Positions 17,983 to 26,659 of a stretch of 64,000 nucleotides of DNA are shown here, piece by piece. This DNA comes from P52-10 sp041397365 (GTDB taxonomy: Bacteria; Pseudomonadota; Alphaproteobacteria; Rhizobiales; Xanthobacteraceae). Below the pieces are notes generated by a model that worked only from the letters and a program-made list of their open reading frames with translations, had not been told where the DNA came from and did not search any database. Each line of letters begins with the position of its first letter. Position 1 is the stretch's first letter. The stretch covers positions 62,001-126,000 of the forward strand of contig JAWKWT010000003.1 in the NCBI GenBank assembly GCA_041397365.1. The letters are read 5' to 3'. Position numbers and translations under genes: made by a program.

Positions 17983-18801
17983 TCAGAACTTGTAGCCCGC
18001 GCCGACACGCACGGTGTTGACCACCGTGTCGACGGGTGCGGCAAACTGCGTGTATTCATATTCGGCGCGCAGGAACAGGCCGCCGATGAGCAGGAAATCC
18101 AGGCCGACACCGGCCGAATAGCCGAAGAGCAGGCGGTTGTTCTTCACTTCCGTCGCAGAAATATCGAACGGAATGTTGGTGAAGCCCGGCTGGGCCTGCG
18201 TATTCACCGCCACGCCGGAAACGTTCGAGGTCTTTTCAAACGTGCCCTGACCGATGCCGATGCCGAGAAAGCCGTAAGGCATCAGGAAGCTGTTCCAGGC
18301 ATAGCCGCCGCGCACGCGCAGCGAGCCCATATGATTGATTTCCATCCGCCCGGTGGATGTGGAGGTGATGCCGTAAGTGTAGCCGTCGGACGCGACCATG
18401 CTGCGCGACATCGAGCCCCGGTCGGATGTGCCGGTCCTGCCGAACAGATAGTTGGCTTCGATGCCGACCACCGCATCATCCCACTGCCAATTGTAGCCGG
18501 CGAATCCGCCATAGGCGCGGCCGTGATTGGAGGCGTTGCCCATCAGCGGCCATTCAGAGACCTTGAATTCGTTCTCCATGGTCGTGCCGTAGAGCATCTT
18601 CGCGGTCAGGTCCTTGGTGGCGTTCGTGAAGTCCGCATCGGTCACGCCGTAGCTCGCCTGACCGCCGACATAGAAGCCTTCCCAGATCGCGCGCGGCGCA
18701 GGCTGAGGTTCGAGATACGAGCCGCGAAGGATCGGCAAATCCGCGGCCGACGCGGCCTGAGCAGTAACCGCAACAAACGCTGCCAACACAAAGCGACGCA
18801 T
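17983..18801 (-). CDS. Outer-membrane beta-barrel protein (Omp25/RopB-like)
   Basis: A 272-residue porin-like protein. A signal peptide (MRRFVLAAFVAVTAQAASA, then ADLP) precedes an eight-strand barrel pattern: WEGFYVGGQASYG, YGGFAGYNWQWDDAVVGIEANY, GSLRVRGGYAW, YGFLGIGIG, and the final strand VNTVRVGAGYKF ending in Phe as needed for BAM insertion. The family gives envelope stability in Rhizobiales. Start ATG 18801 directly opens the signal peptide. Confidence 0.85.
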   Translation of the reverse strand: MRRFVLAAFVAVTAQAASAADLPILRGSYLEPQPAPRAIWEGFYVGGQASYGVTDADFTNATKDLTAKMLYGTTMENEFKVSEWPLMGNASNHGRAYGGFAGYNWQWDDAVVGIEANYLFGRTGTSDRGSMSRSMVASDGYTYGITSTSTGRMEINHMGSLRVRGGYAWNSFLMPYGFLGIGIGQGTFEKTSNVSGVAVNTQAQPGFTNIPFDISATEVKNNRLLFGYSAGVGLDFLLIGGLFLRAEYEYTQFAAPVDTVVNTVRVGAGYKF

Positions 18802-18943
18802 GACCAAACTCCCGCAACACATGACTGAACGTAAGCAGATCATCGCCTGTTAACCTTAACCAACCGTTGCCGGCTCCCTCGCCCGCAAAAGAAAACGGCG
18901 CGGAAAACTCCGCGCCGTTCGGTATCGTCTGTCGGTTGATGCG

Positions 18944-19875
18944 TCAGCCGCGGCGCATCAGCACCGGCATCACGGGCGCGACCGGAACCGGCGCGGGCGT
19001 CGGATCGCAGCAGGTCCAGCGCATGCCGATCTTGAAGTCATGCGAGGACAGGTTGTTGAAGTGCATCGGGTTGTTGACGTTGTTGACACCCGTATAGGTG
19101 CGCAGGTCGCCCGACAGCGCACTGCCGAGATCGACGTAGCGATAGGCGAACTCCAGCGTCAGGCTGTTGCTGACCTTGTAGCCAAGACCGGCATGCAGCG
19201 CGTAGGCGAAGGAAAACTTGCTGGTGTCCTTGCCGTAGGCGACGCCGGCCGCCGGGGTGTTGATGTCGATGAAATTCGAGATCGTCGTCTTCACGCCGCC
19301 GACGCCGACGCCGATGAACGGCGTGATGCACCACCATGTGCCGAGATCGGCATAGAGGTTCACGAGCGCGAGAATTTCGGACTTGCTGGCGCGATATTCG
19401 TCGGTCTGAATTCCGCCGGGGAACATGACGATGTCGAGACCGGTGAAGCTCGCCTTCGCGCGGTATTCACCCGTCACGTCGACACGGAACCAGGAGCCGA
19501 ACTGATAGCCGACGCCCGCGCCGAACAAGGTCGCGCCGTCGAAATTCGCGAACACCGTGTTCACGCTGGTGCCGGGCGTCTCGTAGAGAACGTTGTGAAG
19601 GCTCTTCACCTTCTGCTTAGCGACACGCCGATGTCGCCGCGCAGATACCAGCCGACGAATTCGTCCGCGACCGGCGGCGGCGCGTAAACCTGCGGCGGGG
19701 GCGGCGGCGCATAAGCGGGCGGCGGAGGCGGCGGATAGGCTTGGGGCGGCGGCGGCGCATAGCCGTAAGGCGGGGGCGGCGGGGCCATCGCAGGGACATC
19801 CGCGGCGAACGCCGCGGCGGAAGAGAGCATCACCGCTCCGGCGACAACAACAGACCTAACGCTACGCATCGGCAT
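18944..19875 (-). pseudogene. Outer-membrane beta-barrel protein with proline-rich linker, one frame break
   Basis: Two frames make one protein. The first gives a signal peptide (MPMRSVRSVVVAGAVMLSSAAAFA, then ADVPA), a Pro/Tyr-rich linker (repeated APPPP, YAPPPPP) and EFVGWYLRGDIGVS. It then ends LSRR-stop. The next frame continues KQKVKSLHNVLYETPGTSVN and the barrel: FGAGVGYQFGSWFRVDVTGEYR, CITPFIGVGVGG, AYALHAGLGYKVSNSLTLEFAYRYVDLG. A single base lost near 19618-19622 restores it, giving about 310 residues. The break separates export signal from barrel, so as written no barrel is exported. Family: Omp25-like; function structural or unknown. Confidence 0.75.
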
Positions 19876-20075
19876 CGTCCTTTTATTCGGTGCAACCAAA
19901 CGAGATGCGGCTACACTTTCAAAGCTCAGCTTTTCAGCTCTTGCGCGGACGATGGCAGCTAAATCTTAAGCGGCACTTAACCCTAATTCTTAACCGTGAT
20001 TTTTAATGAAGGAACACGCACACATGTGCGCGCGCGACAACACGCGGCGTTTACGAAGCGTTAGGGTTCCGAAAA

Positions 20076-21338
20076 TTACCGCGCCGAAATCTTCGGCAGG
20101 TTCGGCAGCAGGAAGCCGATCAGCCCGAAGGCCGGCAGGAACGAGCAGATCAGGAACACGAACTCGATCCCGTATATGTCTGCGACCTGCCCCAGCGCCG
20201 CGGCGCCGAGGCCGCCGACGCCGAACGAGAATCCGAAGAAGATGCCGGAGATCATGCCGACGCGATGCGGCATCATCTCCTGCGCGAACACGATGATCGC
20301 AGCCGTCGCCGACGACATCACGAAGCCGGCCAGCGCCGCGGCGATCGCTCCGCCCGTCAGCCCCGCATGCGGCATGATGAGCGCGAACGGCAGCGCGCCG
20401 AGGATCGACAGCCAGATCACGTATTTGCGGCCGATGCGATCGCCGATCGGGCCGCCGAAGAACACGCCGGCGGCGTTGGCGGCGAGGAAGACGAACAGAT
20501 AGACCTGCGCGGCCTGGGTCGAGACGCCGTATTTCTCCATCAGGAAGAAGGTGTAGTAGCTCGACAGGCTGACCGTGTAGAGCGACTTCGAGAACGACAG
20601 CAGCGCCAGCACGACAAGCCCGAGCATGATCTTGTTCGACGCCGGCAAGCCGGCGGGGCGCGCGGCGGCGGCCGCCGCCTGCGTGACGATGCGCGGCTTG
20701 TACCAGCGACCGATATTCGCCAGCACGACGATGGCGACGAACGCGATCAGCGAAAACCAGGCGATGCTCGGCTGCCCGAACGGGACGATCACCGCCGCCG
20801 CCAGCAGCGGCCCGACCGCCGTGCCCATATTGCCGCCGACCTGAACCACCGACTGCGCGAAACCGTAGCGGCCGCCGGAGGCCAGCCGCGCGATCCGCGA
20901 CGATTCAGGGTGGAACACGGCGGAGCCGAAACCGACGGTCGCCGCGGCGAGAAGAATCCAGGCGAACTGGTTCGCCACGCTGAGCAGGATCAGCCCGGCG
21001 AAGGTGAAGCCCATACCGATCGCGAGCGAGTAAGGCTGCGGGCGGCGGTCCGTGACGATGCCCACCACCGGCTGCAACAGCGATGTGGTGAACTGGAACG
21101 CCAGCGTGATGAGGCCGATCTGCGCGAAGTCGAGCGCGTAGTTCGCCTTCAGGATCGGATAGACCGACGGGATCAGCGACTGCATCGTGTCGTTGAGGAA
21201 GTGCGAGAGGCTCAGTCCGCCTAGCACCATATAGGCCGGTCCGTTGGCCTTGGCCGTTGCCGCAGCCGCCGGCTGCAATTCCGGCGCCACCACCGGCGCG
21301 GCCAATACTTCTTCCGTGACGACGACCGGCTTGTTCAC
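20076..21338 (-). CDS. fsr: MFS transporter, fosmidomycin-resistance (Fsr) type
   Basis: A 420-residue major facilitator with twelve hydrophobic helices. It has family marks of Fsr: SLSHFLNDTMQSLIPSVYPILK in helix 1, the loop VVGIVTDRRPQPYSLAIGM, FHPESSRIARLASGGRYGFAQS and FGGPIGDRIGRKYVIWLS. Fsr proteins export fosmidomycin and similar compounds; the natural substrate here is unknown. The first 35 residues are Ala/Pro-rich and likely cytosolic. Confidence 0.85.
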   Translation of the reverse strand: MNKPVVVTEEVLAAPVVAPELQPAAAATAKANGPAYMVLGGLSLSHFLNDTMQSLIPSVYPILKANYALDFAQIGLITLAFQFTTSLLQPVVGIVTDRRPQPYSLAIGMGFTFAGLILLSVANQFAWILLAAATVGFGSAVFHPESSRIARLASGGRYGFAQSVVQVGGNMGTAVGPLLAAAVIVPFGQPSIAWFSLIAFVAIVVLANIGRWYKPRIVTQAAAAAARPAGLPASNKIMLGLVVLALLSFSKSLYTVSLSSYYTFFLMEKYGVSTQAAQVYLFVFLAANAAGVFFGGPIGDRIGRKYVIWLSILGALPFALIMPHAGLTGGAIAAALAGFVMSSATAAIIVFAQEMMPHRVGMISGIFFGFSFGVGGLGAAALGQVADIYGIEFVFLICSFLPAFGLIGFLLPNLPKISAR

Positions 21339-21360
21339 GCGGAATTCCTCGGTGCGTTTA

Positions 21361-21409
21361 GAGCATGATCCCGAAAAGTGGGAACCGGCTTTCGGAAAAG
21401 ATCGTGCTC
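21361..21409. repeat. Dispersed palindrome GAGCATGATC...GATCATGCTC, copy 4
   Basis: A copy with one change in the right arm (GATCGTGCTC). It lies 22 bases upstream of the Fsr-like gene start, on its 5' side, and downstream of the MaoC gene. Confidence 0.85.
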
Positions 21410-21547
21410 AAACAAGAATGGCAGGGATTGAAGTCGCTCAACCCGAACAGATTACGCTCCAGGCTTGGATACGTCTGGCCGCAGGGCTTTGCCAGCATTA
21501 TCGGCTGATGGCTGCACTGCGATTGCCACATCGCCGCATGAGTCGAC

Positions 21548-22033
21548 TCAGGCCGGGTTTCGCTTGCGCAGCAGGTAGCGATGCCGCCCTTCGAGCACCA
21601 TCGCGCCCGCCTGATTGTGGATCGTGCTGCGCAGGCCGACGATTCCGGTCGTGCGGTTCGGGCTCAGTTCGTCCACTTCGAGCGCTGGATAGAGCGTGTC
21701 GCCGACGAACACCGGGGCGAGGAAGCGGCTCGACTGCTCGATGAAGGCTTTCAGCGAATCCTCCACCAGATGCGGAAACAGCCCCGCCCCGGCCGCGGTC
21801 TGGATCAGCACCTGAAATCCGTGCGCCAGCATGTGCGGCATGCCGTGGCGGCGGCAATATTCGACGTCGTAATGCACCGGATGGTTGTCGCCGCTCGCCG
21901 CCTGGAACGCGAGGAAGATCGCATCCGTCATGGTCCGGCTCGGCAGCACGAAGCGCTCACCGAGCGCAAAATCCTCGAACCAGCGCTGTTCCGGCACCAT
22001 CCGGTGTGCAGCGGGATTGAAGCTGTCGCTCAC
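21548..22033 (-). CDS. MaoC-like (R)-hydratase domain protein
   Basis: A 161-residue hot-dog-fold protein. The hydratase motif is visible: FLAFQAASGDNHPVHYDVEYCRRHG (Asp and His of the catalytic pair), then MLAHGFQVL. These enzymes hydrate (2E)-enoyl-CoA or act on related CoA esters. The start GTG 22033 overlaps the glmM TGA (GTGA), indicating translational coupling, though no functional link to glmM is known. Confidence 0.82.
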   Translation of the reverse strand: MSDSFNPAAHRMVPEQRWFEDFALGERFVLPSRTMTDAIFLAFQAASGDNHPVHYDVEYCRRHGMPHMLAHGFQVLIQTAAGAGLFPHLVEDSLKAFIEQSSRFLAPVFVGDTLYPALEVDELSPNRTTGIVGLRSTIHNQAGAMVLEGRHRYLLRKRNPA

Positions 22034-23376
22034 GCCGCGGCTGCCTGGCTGACGGCGTCGACGATCGAATCGACCACGCCTTCCACCAGCTCGCGGTCGT
22101 CGCCCTCGCCCATCACGCGGATCACCGGCTCGGTGCCCGAGGCACGGACCAAGAGACGGCCATGACCGTTCAGCCGGCCTTCGGCGGCGGCGATCACGGT
22201 TTTCACCGACGGGTCGTCGAGCGGCTTGCCGGCGCGATAACGGACGTTCTTCAGGATTTGCGGCAAGGGATCGAAGCGGTGGCAAACCTCGGAGACAGGC
22301 CGGTCCAGCTTGCGCACCACCGCCAGCAATTGCAGCGCCGCGACAAAGCCGTCGCCGGTCGTATTGTAGTCCGACAGGATGATGTGGCCCGACGCCTCGC
22401 CGCCGACATTGCAGTTGCGCGCGAGCATCTGCTCCAGCACGTAGCGATCGCCGACCTGCGTGCGGACGAGATCGAGTCCCAGGCCGCGCAGATACCGCTC
22501 AAGCCCGAGATTCGACATCACCGTCGCGACGACGGCCGGCTGCGACAGGCGGCCGTCCTCCTGCCAGCTCGCCGCGATCACCGCCAGCAACTGGTCGCCA
22601 TCGACGACATGGCCGCGCTCGTCGGTGACGATCACGCGGTCCGCGTCGCCGTCCAGCGCGATGCCGATATCGGCGCGCATCTCACGCACCTTGCGGCCAA
22701 GCGCCTCCGGCGCGGTCGAGCCGCATTCCTTGTTGATGTTGAAGCCGTCCGGCTCGACGCCGATGGCGATCACGTCCGCGCCCAGCTCCCACAAGGCCTG
22801 CGGCACCACCTTGTAGGCCGCGCCATGCGCGCAATCGATGACGATGCGCAAGCCGTCGAGGCTGAGATTGCGCGTCAGCGTGCGCTTGGCGAATTCGATA
22901 TAGCGGTCATAGGTGCTGTCGATGCGTCGCGCGCGGCCGATGCCGGCGCTGCCGGCGAGTTTTCGTGTCAGATCCTCGTCGAGCAATTGCTCGATCCGCA
23001 TCTCGACATCGTCGGAAAGCTTGTAGCCGTCCGGCCCGAACAGCTTGATGCCGTTGTCGTCGAATGGATTATGCGAGGCCGAAATCATTACGCCGAGATC
23101 GGCGCGCATCGAGCGCGTCAGCATCGCCACCGCCGGCGTCGGCATCGGGCCGAGTTGCAGCACATCCATGCCGACCGAGGTGAAGCCCGCCTGCAACGCC
23201 GACTCGATCATGTAGCCGGACAGGCGGGTGTCCTTGCCGATCACCACGCGATGGCGGTGCTCGCCGCGCTGGAACACGAGTCCAGCCGCCTGCCCGACCT
23301 TCAGCGCGAGTTCCGGCGTAATGACGCCGTTGGCGCGGCCGCGAATGCCGTCCGTTCCGAAATATTTGCGAGCCAT
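22030..23376 (-). CDS. glmM: Phosphoglucosamine mutase
   Basis: Interconverts glucosamine-6-phosphate and glucosamine-1-phosphate on the way to UDP-GlcNAc for peptidoglycan and LPS. At 448 residues it is full length: N-terminal RKYFGTDGIRGRAN, active-site phosphoserine S101 in MISASHNPFDDNG, metal-binding DGDADR, sugar-binding GGEASGH and the C-terminal phosphate loop RASGTEPVIRVM. In many alphaproteobacteria glmM follows ftsH/folP; here the upstream neighbour is a small hydrophilic protein. Confidence 0.97.
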   Translation of the reverse strand: MARKYFGTDGIRGRANGVITPELALKVGQAAGLVFQRGEHRHRVVIGKDTRLSGYMIESALQAGFTSVGMDVLQLGPMPTPAVAMLTRSMRADLGVMISASHNPFDDNGIKLFGPDGYKLSDDVEMRIEQLLDEDLTRKLAGSAGIGRARRIDSTYDRYIEFAKRTLTRNLSLDGLRIVIDCAHGAAYKVVPQALWELGADVIAIGVEPDGFNINKECGSTAPEALGRKVREMRADIGIALDGDADRVIVTDERGHVVDGDQLLAVIAASWQEDGRLSQPAVVATVMSNLGLERYLRGLGLDLVRTQVGDRYVLEQMLARNCNVGGEASGHIILSDYNTTGDGFVAALQLLAVVRKLDRPVSEVCHRFDPLPQILKNVRYRAGKPLDDPSVKTVIAAAEGRLNGHGRLLVRASGTEPVIRVMGEGDDRELVEGVVDSIVDAVSQAAAA

Positions 23377-23486
23377 CGATGTCCCCGATCCGCGCCGGGC
23401 CGGCGCGAGCGCCCTTGCGATTCAAGGGCGCTTATAAGGTCTTTGGGACCGATTTGAACTCAAAATATGTGATGAAAAGTTACCAG

Positions 23487-23508
23487 AATCCGCGCGCGGC
23501 GCCGGATT
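23487..23508. terminator. Possible terminator hairpin between small gene and glmM
   Basis: An AATCCG / CGGATT stem with a GC-rich centre, followed by TTT on the plus strand, lies in the AT-rich gap upstream of glmM. It could end transcription or simply be a palindrome near the glmM promoter. Confidence 0.35.
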
Positions 23509-23555
23509 TTACCATCATATTCAGTTAGTTAACGATCGAACGTGGTCTCCGGCGC

Positions 23556-23759
23556 TTAGGCTTTGTGCCGGGCCTTTTCACCCTTGTCGTGCTTGGACGG
23601 CGCGGGCTGGACCACATTCACGGGGTCGGAGCCCGGAAACGTCTCCTCAAGCCCTTCGTTCAGCAGTTTGTCCGCCTTTTTCCCGGTCTGGGCCTCGCCC
23701 GAGCCCGGATTCTTGTCCGCATGAACATCCTTCGGCGCGGGATTGAACTTGCTCGTCAT
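23556..23759 (-). CDS. Small hydrophilic protein with ETFPGSDP motif
   Basis: A 67-residue, strongly charged, Lys/Asp/Pro-rich protein without hydrophobic core, likely disordered. It contains LNEGLEETFPGSDPVNVVQPAPSKHDKGEKARHKA. The (E)ETFPxSDP motif recurs in short proteins across Rhizobiales of unknown, possibly stress-related, role. Start ATG 23759 (MTSKFNPAPKDVHADK) is the natural one. Confidence 0.65.
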   Translation of the reverse strand: MTSKFNPAPKDVHADKNPGSGEAQTGKKADKLLNEGLEETFPGSDPVNVVQPAPSKHDKGEKARHKA

Positions 23760-23902
23760 GGCCTGCCTCCACATTGGATTTGATACGGATAACGGCGGCA
23801 AGCCATGCCGGTTCCATTCGCTCACCCGGTCGGGAACCCGCTTGGCGGGCCGGGCCGGCATGGTACAGATAGCCCAAAGCGCGAGTTTCGGGAGCGAACG
23901 AC

Positions 23903-25051
23903 GTGAAAGACATTACCTGCATCGAGGATTTGCGCGAACTGCATCGGCGCAAGACGCCGAAAGCCTTCTTCGACTATGTCGATCACGGCTCCTATTCCGA
24001 GCAGACGCTGCGTGCCAACCGCGCCGACCTCGAAGCGATCAAGTTCCGCCAGCGGATTCTCGTCGACATTTCGGTGCGCGACCAAAAGACGAAAATCCTT
24101 GGCGAGGACGCGACGATGCCGCTGATCCTCGCCCCCGTCGGCTCCACCGGCATGCAGATCGGCGACGGCGAAATCCTCGCCTGCCGCGCGGCGCAGGCGG
24201 CCGGCATTCCCTACACGCTCTCCACCATGTCGATCTGCTCGATCGAGGACGTGGCGGCGAATGTCGACAAGCCGTTCTGGTTTCAGCTTTACGTCATGAA
24301 GGATCGCTGCTTCATCAAATCGCTGATCGAGCGCGCGATCGCGGCCAAATGCAGCGCGCTGGTGCTGACGGTGGATTTGCAGATTCTCGGCCAGCGGCAC
24401 ATGGACATCAAGAACGGGTTGTCGGTGCCGCCGAATGTGATGCGGCTGAAGAACCTGATCGATTTCGTCAGCAAGCCGCGCTGGCTGATGAGCATCGCAC
24501 GCGCCAAGAGCCGCAATTTCGGCAACATCTACGGCCACCTGCCGGGCGCCACCGATCTCAATTCCACCGCGGGCCGCGTCTCGCGCCAGTTCGACCCGAC
24601 GCTGAACTGGAAGGACATCGAATGGATTCGCTCGATCTGGCCGGGCAAGCTGATCCTGAAAGGCATTCACGACGTCGACGACGCGCGCGAGGCGGTGAAG
24701 ACCGGCGCGCACGCGATCGTGGTCTCGAACCATGGCGGCCGTCAGCTCGACGGCGCGCCGTCATCGATCTCGGTGCTGCCGAAGATCGCCGATGCGGTCG
24801 GCTCGCAGACCGAGATCATCTTCGACAGCGGCATCCGCACGGGTCAGGACATTCTGCGCGCACTGGCGCTTGGCGCGAAATCCTGCATGATCGGCCGCGC
24901 CTATATTTACGGCCTCGGCGCGGGCGGCCAGGCCGGCGTCGCCAAGGCGCTGGAAGTGCTCGGCAACGAACTCAGCGTGACGATGGGGCTGTGCGGCGTC
25001 AACAAGATCGAGGATGTCGGTCCGCATATTCTGGTGGGGTATCAGAATTAG
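23903..25051 (+). CDS. lldD: FMN-dependent alpha-hydroxyacid (L-lactate) dehydrogenase
   Basis: A 382-residue (S)-2-hydroxyacid dehydrogenase. FMN-barrel signatures are FFDYVDHGSYSEQTLRANR, LAPVGSTGMQ, FQLYVMKDR and LTVDLQILGQR. The active-site His is H277 in VSNHGGRQLDG, followed by FDSGIRTGQDILRALALGA. It oxidises L-lactate or a similar acid and passes electrons to quinone. Related enzymes acting on mandelate or glycolate cannot be excluded. Starts with GTG. The stop is followed directly by a palindrome copy. Confidence 0.87.
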   Translation: MKDITCIEDLRELHRRKTPKAFFDYVDHGSYSEQTLRANRADLEAIKFRQRILVDISVRDQKTKILGEDATMPLILAPVGSTGMQIGDGEILACRAAQAAGIPYTLSTMSICSIEDVAANVDKPFWFQLYVMKDRCFIKSLIERAIAAKCSALVLTVDLQILGQRHMDIKNGLSVPPNVMRLKNLIDFVSKPRWLMSIARAKSRNFGNIYGHLPGATDLNSTAGRVSRQFDPTLNWKDIEWIRSIWPGKLILKGIHDVDDAREAVKTGAHAIVVSNHGGRQLDGAPSSISVLPKIADAVGSQTEIIFDSGIRTGQDILRALALGAKSCMIGRAYIYGLGAGGQAGVAKALEVLGNELSVTMGLCGVNKIEDVGPHILVGYQN

Positions 25052-25099
25052 CGCATGATCCCGAAAAGTGGGAACCGGTTTTCGGAAAAGATCATGCGC
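25051..25099. repeat. Dispersed palindrome, copy 5
   Basis: A copy with arms GCGCATGATC / GATCATGCGC. It begins at the last base of the lldD stop codon and lies 50 bases upstream of the next plus-strand gene. The compensating change in both arms (A to C, T to G) keeps the stem, which argues that the hairpin itself is maintained. Confidence 0.85.
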
Positions 25100-25149
25100 A
25101 AGCTATTGGAGTGTTGAGCAACGCATTCCGCATTCATGGAGGCACGGAC

Positions 25150-25749
25150 ATGACCAGCCTGCTCTTTCACGACGGCAATCGCGCGCTTCAGGATGAATTC
25201 GGTTCGCGGGCACTGGCGGATCGACTCGAGGAGCGGCTGACGCGCACCGCCTTCACCGACGACGACAAAGCCTACATCGAATCCTGCCTCTATTTCTTCC
25301 TCGCCACCGCGGATGCGCAGGGCCGCCCGGACTGTTCGTTCAAAGGCGGCGCGCCGGGTTTTGTGCGCGTGACCGGACAGTCGGAGCTGGCGTTTCCGGA
25401 CTATGACGGCAACGGCATGTTCAAGAGCCTCGGCAATCTCGCCGCGAACCCACATGTCGGGCTGCTGTTCATCGCCATGCATGACCGGCCGAAGCGGCTG
25501 CGCGTCAACGGCACCGCGCGCATCGACCGCGACGATCCGCTGCTCGCCGAGACGGTCGGCGCGCAACTGATCGTTCGCGTCACGGCGACGGCGATCTTTC
25601 CGAACTGCCCGCGCTACATTCCCGAACTGACCATGACCGGCCCCTCGGCCTACACGCCGCAAGCGGGCGCGCCGCCGGTCGAACCGGCGTGGAAGGGTTT
25701 CGATACGTTCAAGGATGTCGTTCCGCCGCGCCATCCGACGCAGGCGTGA
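25150..25749 (+). CDS. Pyridoxamine 5'-phosphate oxidase-like FMN-binding protein
   Basis: A 199-residue split-barrel flavoprotein of the PNPOx-like class, with YFFLATADAQGRPDCSFKGGAPGFVRV, the FMN-contact LAFPDYDGNGMFKSLGN, and HVGLLFIAMHDRPKRLRVNGTARI. Members reduce or oxidise small substrates with FMN/F420 or act in haem metabolism. The role is unknown. It follows the lactate dehydrogenase gene and palindrome on the same strand. Confidence 0.82.
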   Translation: MTSLLFHDGNRALQDEFGSRALADRLEERLTRTAFTDDDKAYIESCLYFFLATADAQGRPDCSFKGGAPGFVRVTGQSELAFPDYDGNGMFKSLGNLAANPHVGLLFIAMHDRPKRLRVNGTARIDRDDPLLAETVGAQLIVRVTATAIFPNCPRYIPELTMTGPSAYTPQAGAPPVEPAWKGFDTFKDVVPPRHPTQA

Positions 25750-25761
25750 CGGCTTCGCCGC

Positions 25762-26598
25762 TCACGCCTTGAGATCGGCCTCGACCAGCGCGCGCAATTC
25801 CGGCGTCACCTGCGGCCGCTGGCCGAACCACAGCGAGAAGCCGCGCACGGCCTGATGCAGCAGCATGCCGAGCCCGTCCGCGGTCTTCAACCCACGGCGT
25901 CGCGAGGAAACCAGCAGCGGCGTATCGAGCGGAACGTAAACATTGTCCGCCACCACGGCGCTGTGAGGCAGGCGGCCAACATCGATATCGAGCGGCGGCT
26001 GGCCCTTCATTCCGAGCGAGGTCGTGTTTACCAGCAGATCGGCGGAGGCCATCAGTTCCGTCACGCGATCCCATGTCGCCGGTTTGACGCGCGCGCCAAA
26101 ACGCGCGGCGAGGTCTTCCGCGCGCGGCAGCGTGCGGTTGACGAGGTGGACCGTATCGACGCCGCGCTCGATCAGCCCGAACACCACCGCGCGCGCGGAA
26201 CCGCCCGCACCCAGCACCAGCGCCTCGCGCGTGCGCCGGTCCCAGCCCGGCGCCGCCGCATCGAGATTGTCCAAAAACCCTTCGACATCGGTGTTGGTCG
26301 CCCGCAGCACGCCACCGTCAAGCCACAACGTGTTGGCCGCGCCGACGGCCCGCGCACGATCGTCGGCGGCGCTGAGCGCCAGCGCCTGCTCCTTGTGCGG
26401 GATCGTGACATTCGCGCCGGTGTAGCCGCGCTCGGCCAGCGTCGCGATGAAGGCGGCGAAATCCTCCGGCTTCACCGCCTCGATGCGGTAATCGCCGGCG
26501 ATGCCGAACGTCTTGAGCCAATATTTGTGAATGATCGGCGAGCGCGAATGCGCCGCCGGCCAGCCGATCAGGCACGCCTGAACAGGCGAAGGCGACAT
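25762..26598 (-). CDS. aroE: Shikimate dehydrogenase
   Basis: Reduces 3-dehydroshikimate to shikimate with NADPH in aromatic amino-acid synthesis. At 278 residues it is full length. Substrate-binding SRSP (near residue 19), catalytic Lys K69 in NVTIPHK, TNTDVEGF, and the nucleotide loop GAGGSARA are all present. In alphaproteobacteria aroE is often next to maf and coaE; those are not here. Confidence 0.95.
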   Translation of the reverse strand: MSPSPVQACLIGWPAAHSRSPIIHKYWLKTFGIAGDYRIEAVKPEDFAAFIATLAERGYTGANVTIPHKEQALALSAADDRARAVGAANTLWLDGGVLRATNTDVEGFLDNLDAAAPGWDRRTREALVLGAGGSARAVVFGLIERGVDTVHLVNRTLPRAEDLAARFGARVKPATWDRVTELMASADLLVNTTSLGMKGQPPLDIDVGRLPHSAVVADNVYVPLDTPLLVSSRRRGLKTADGLGMLLHQAVRGFSLWFGQRPQVTPELRALVEADLKA

Positions 26599-26659
26599 GC
26601 GAACCTCGAAGCGTTGAAGACTGTGTCGCGTGTTTCAAATCACGCGGCCGCGGAAGCTG

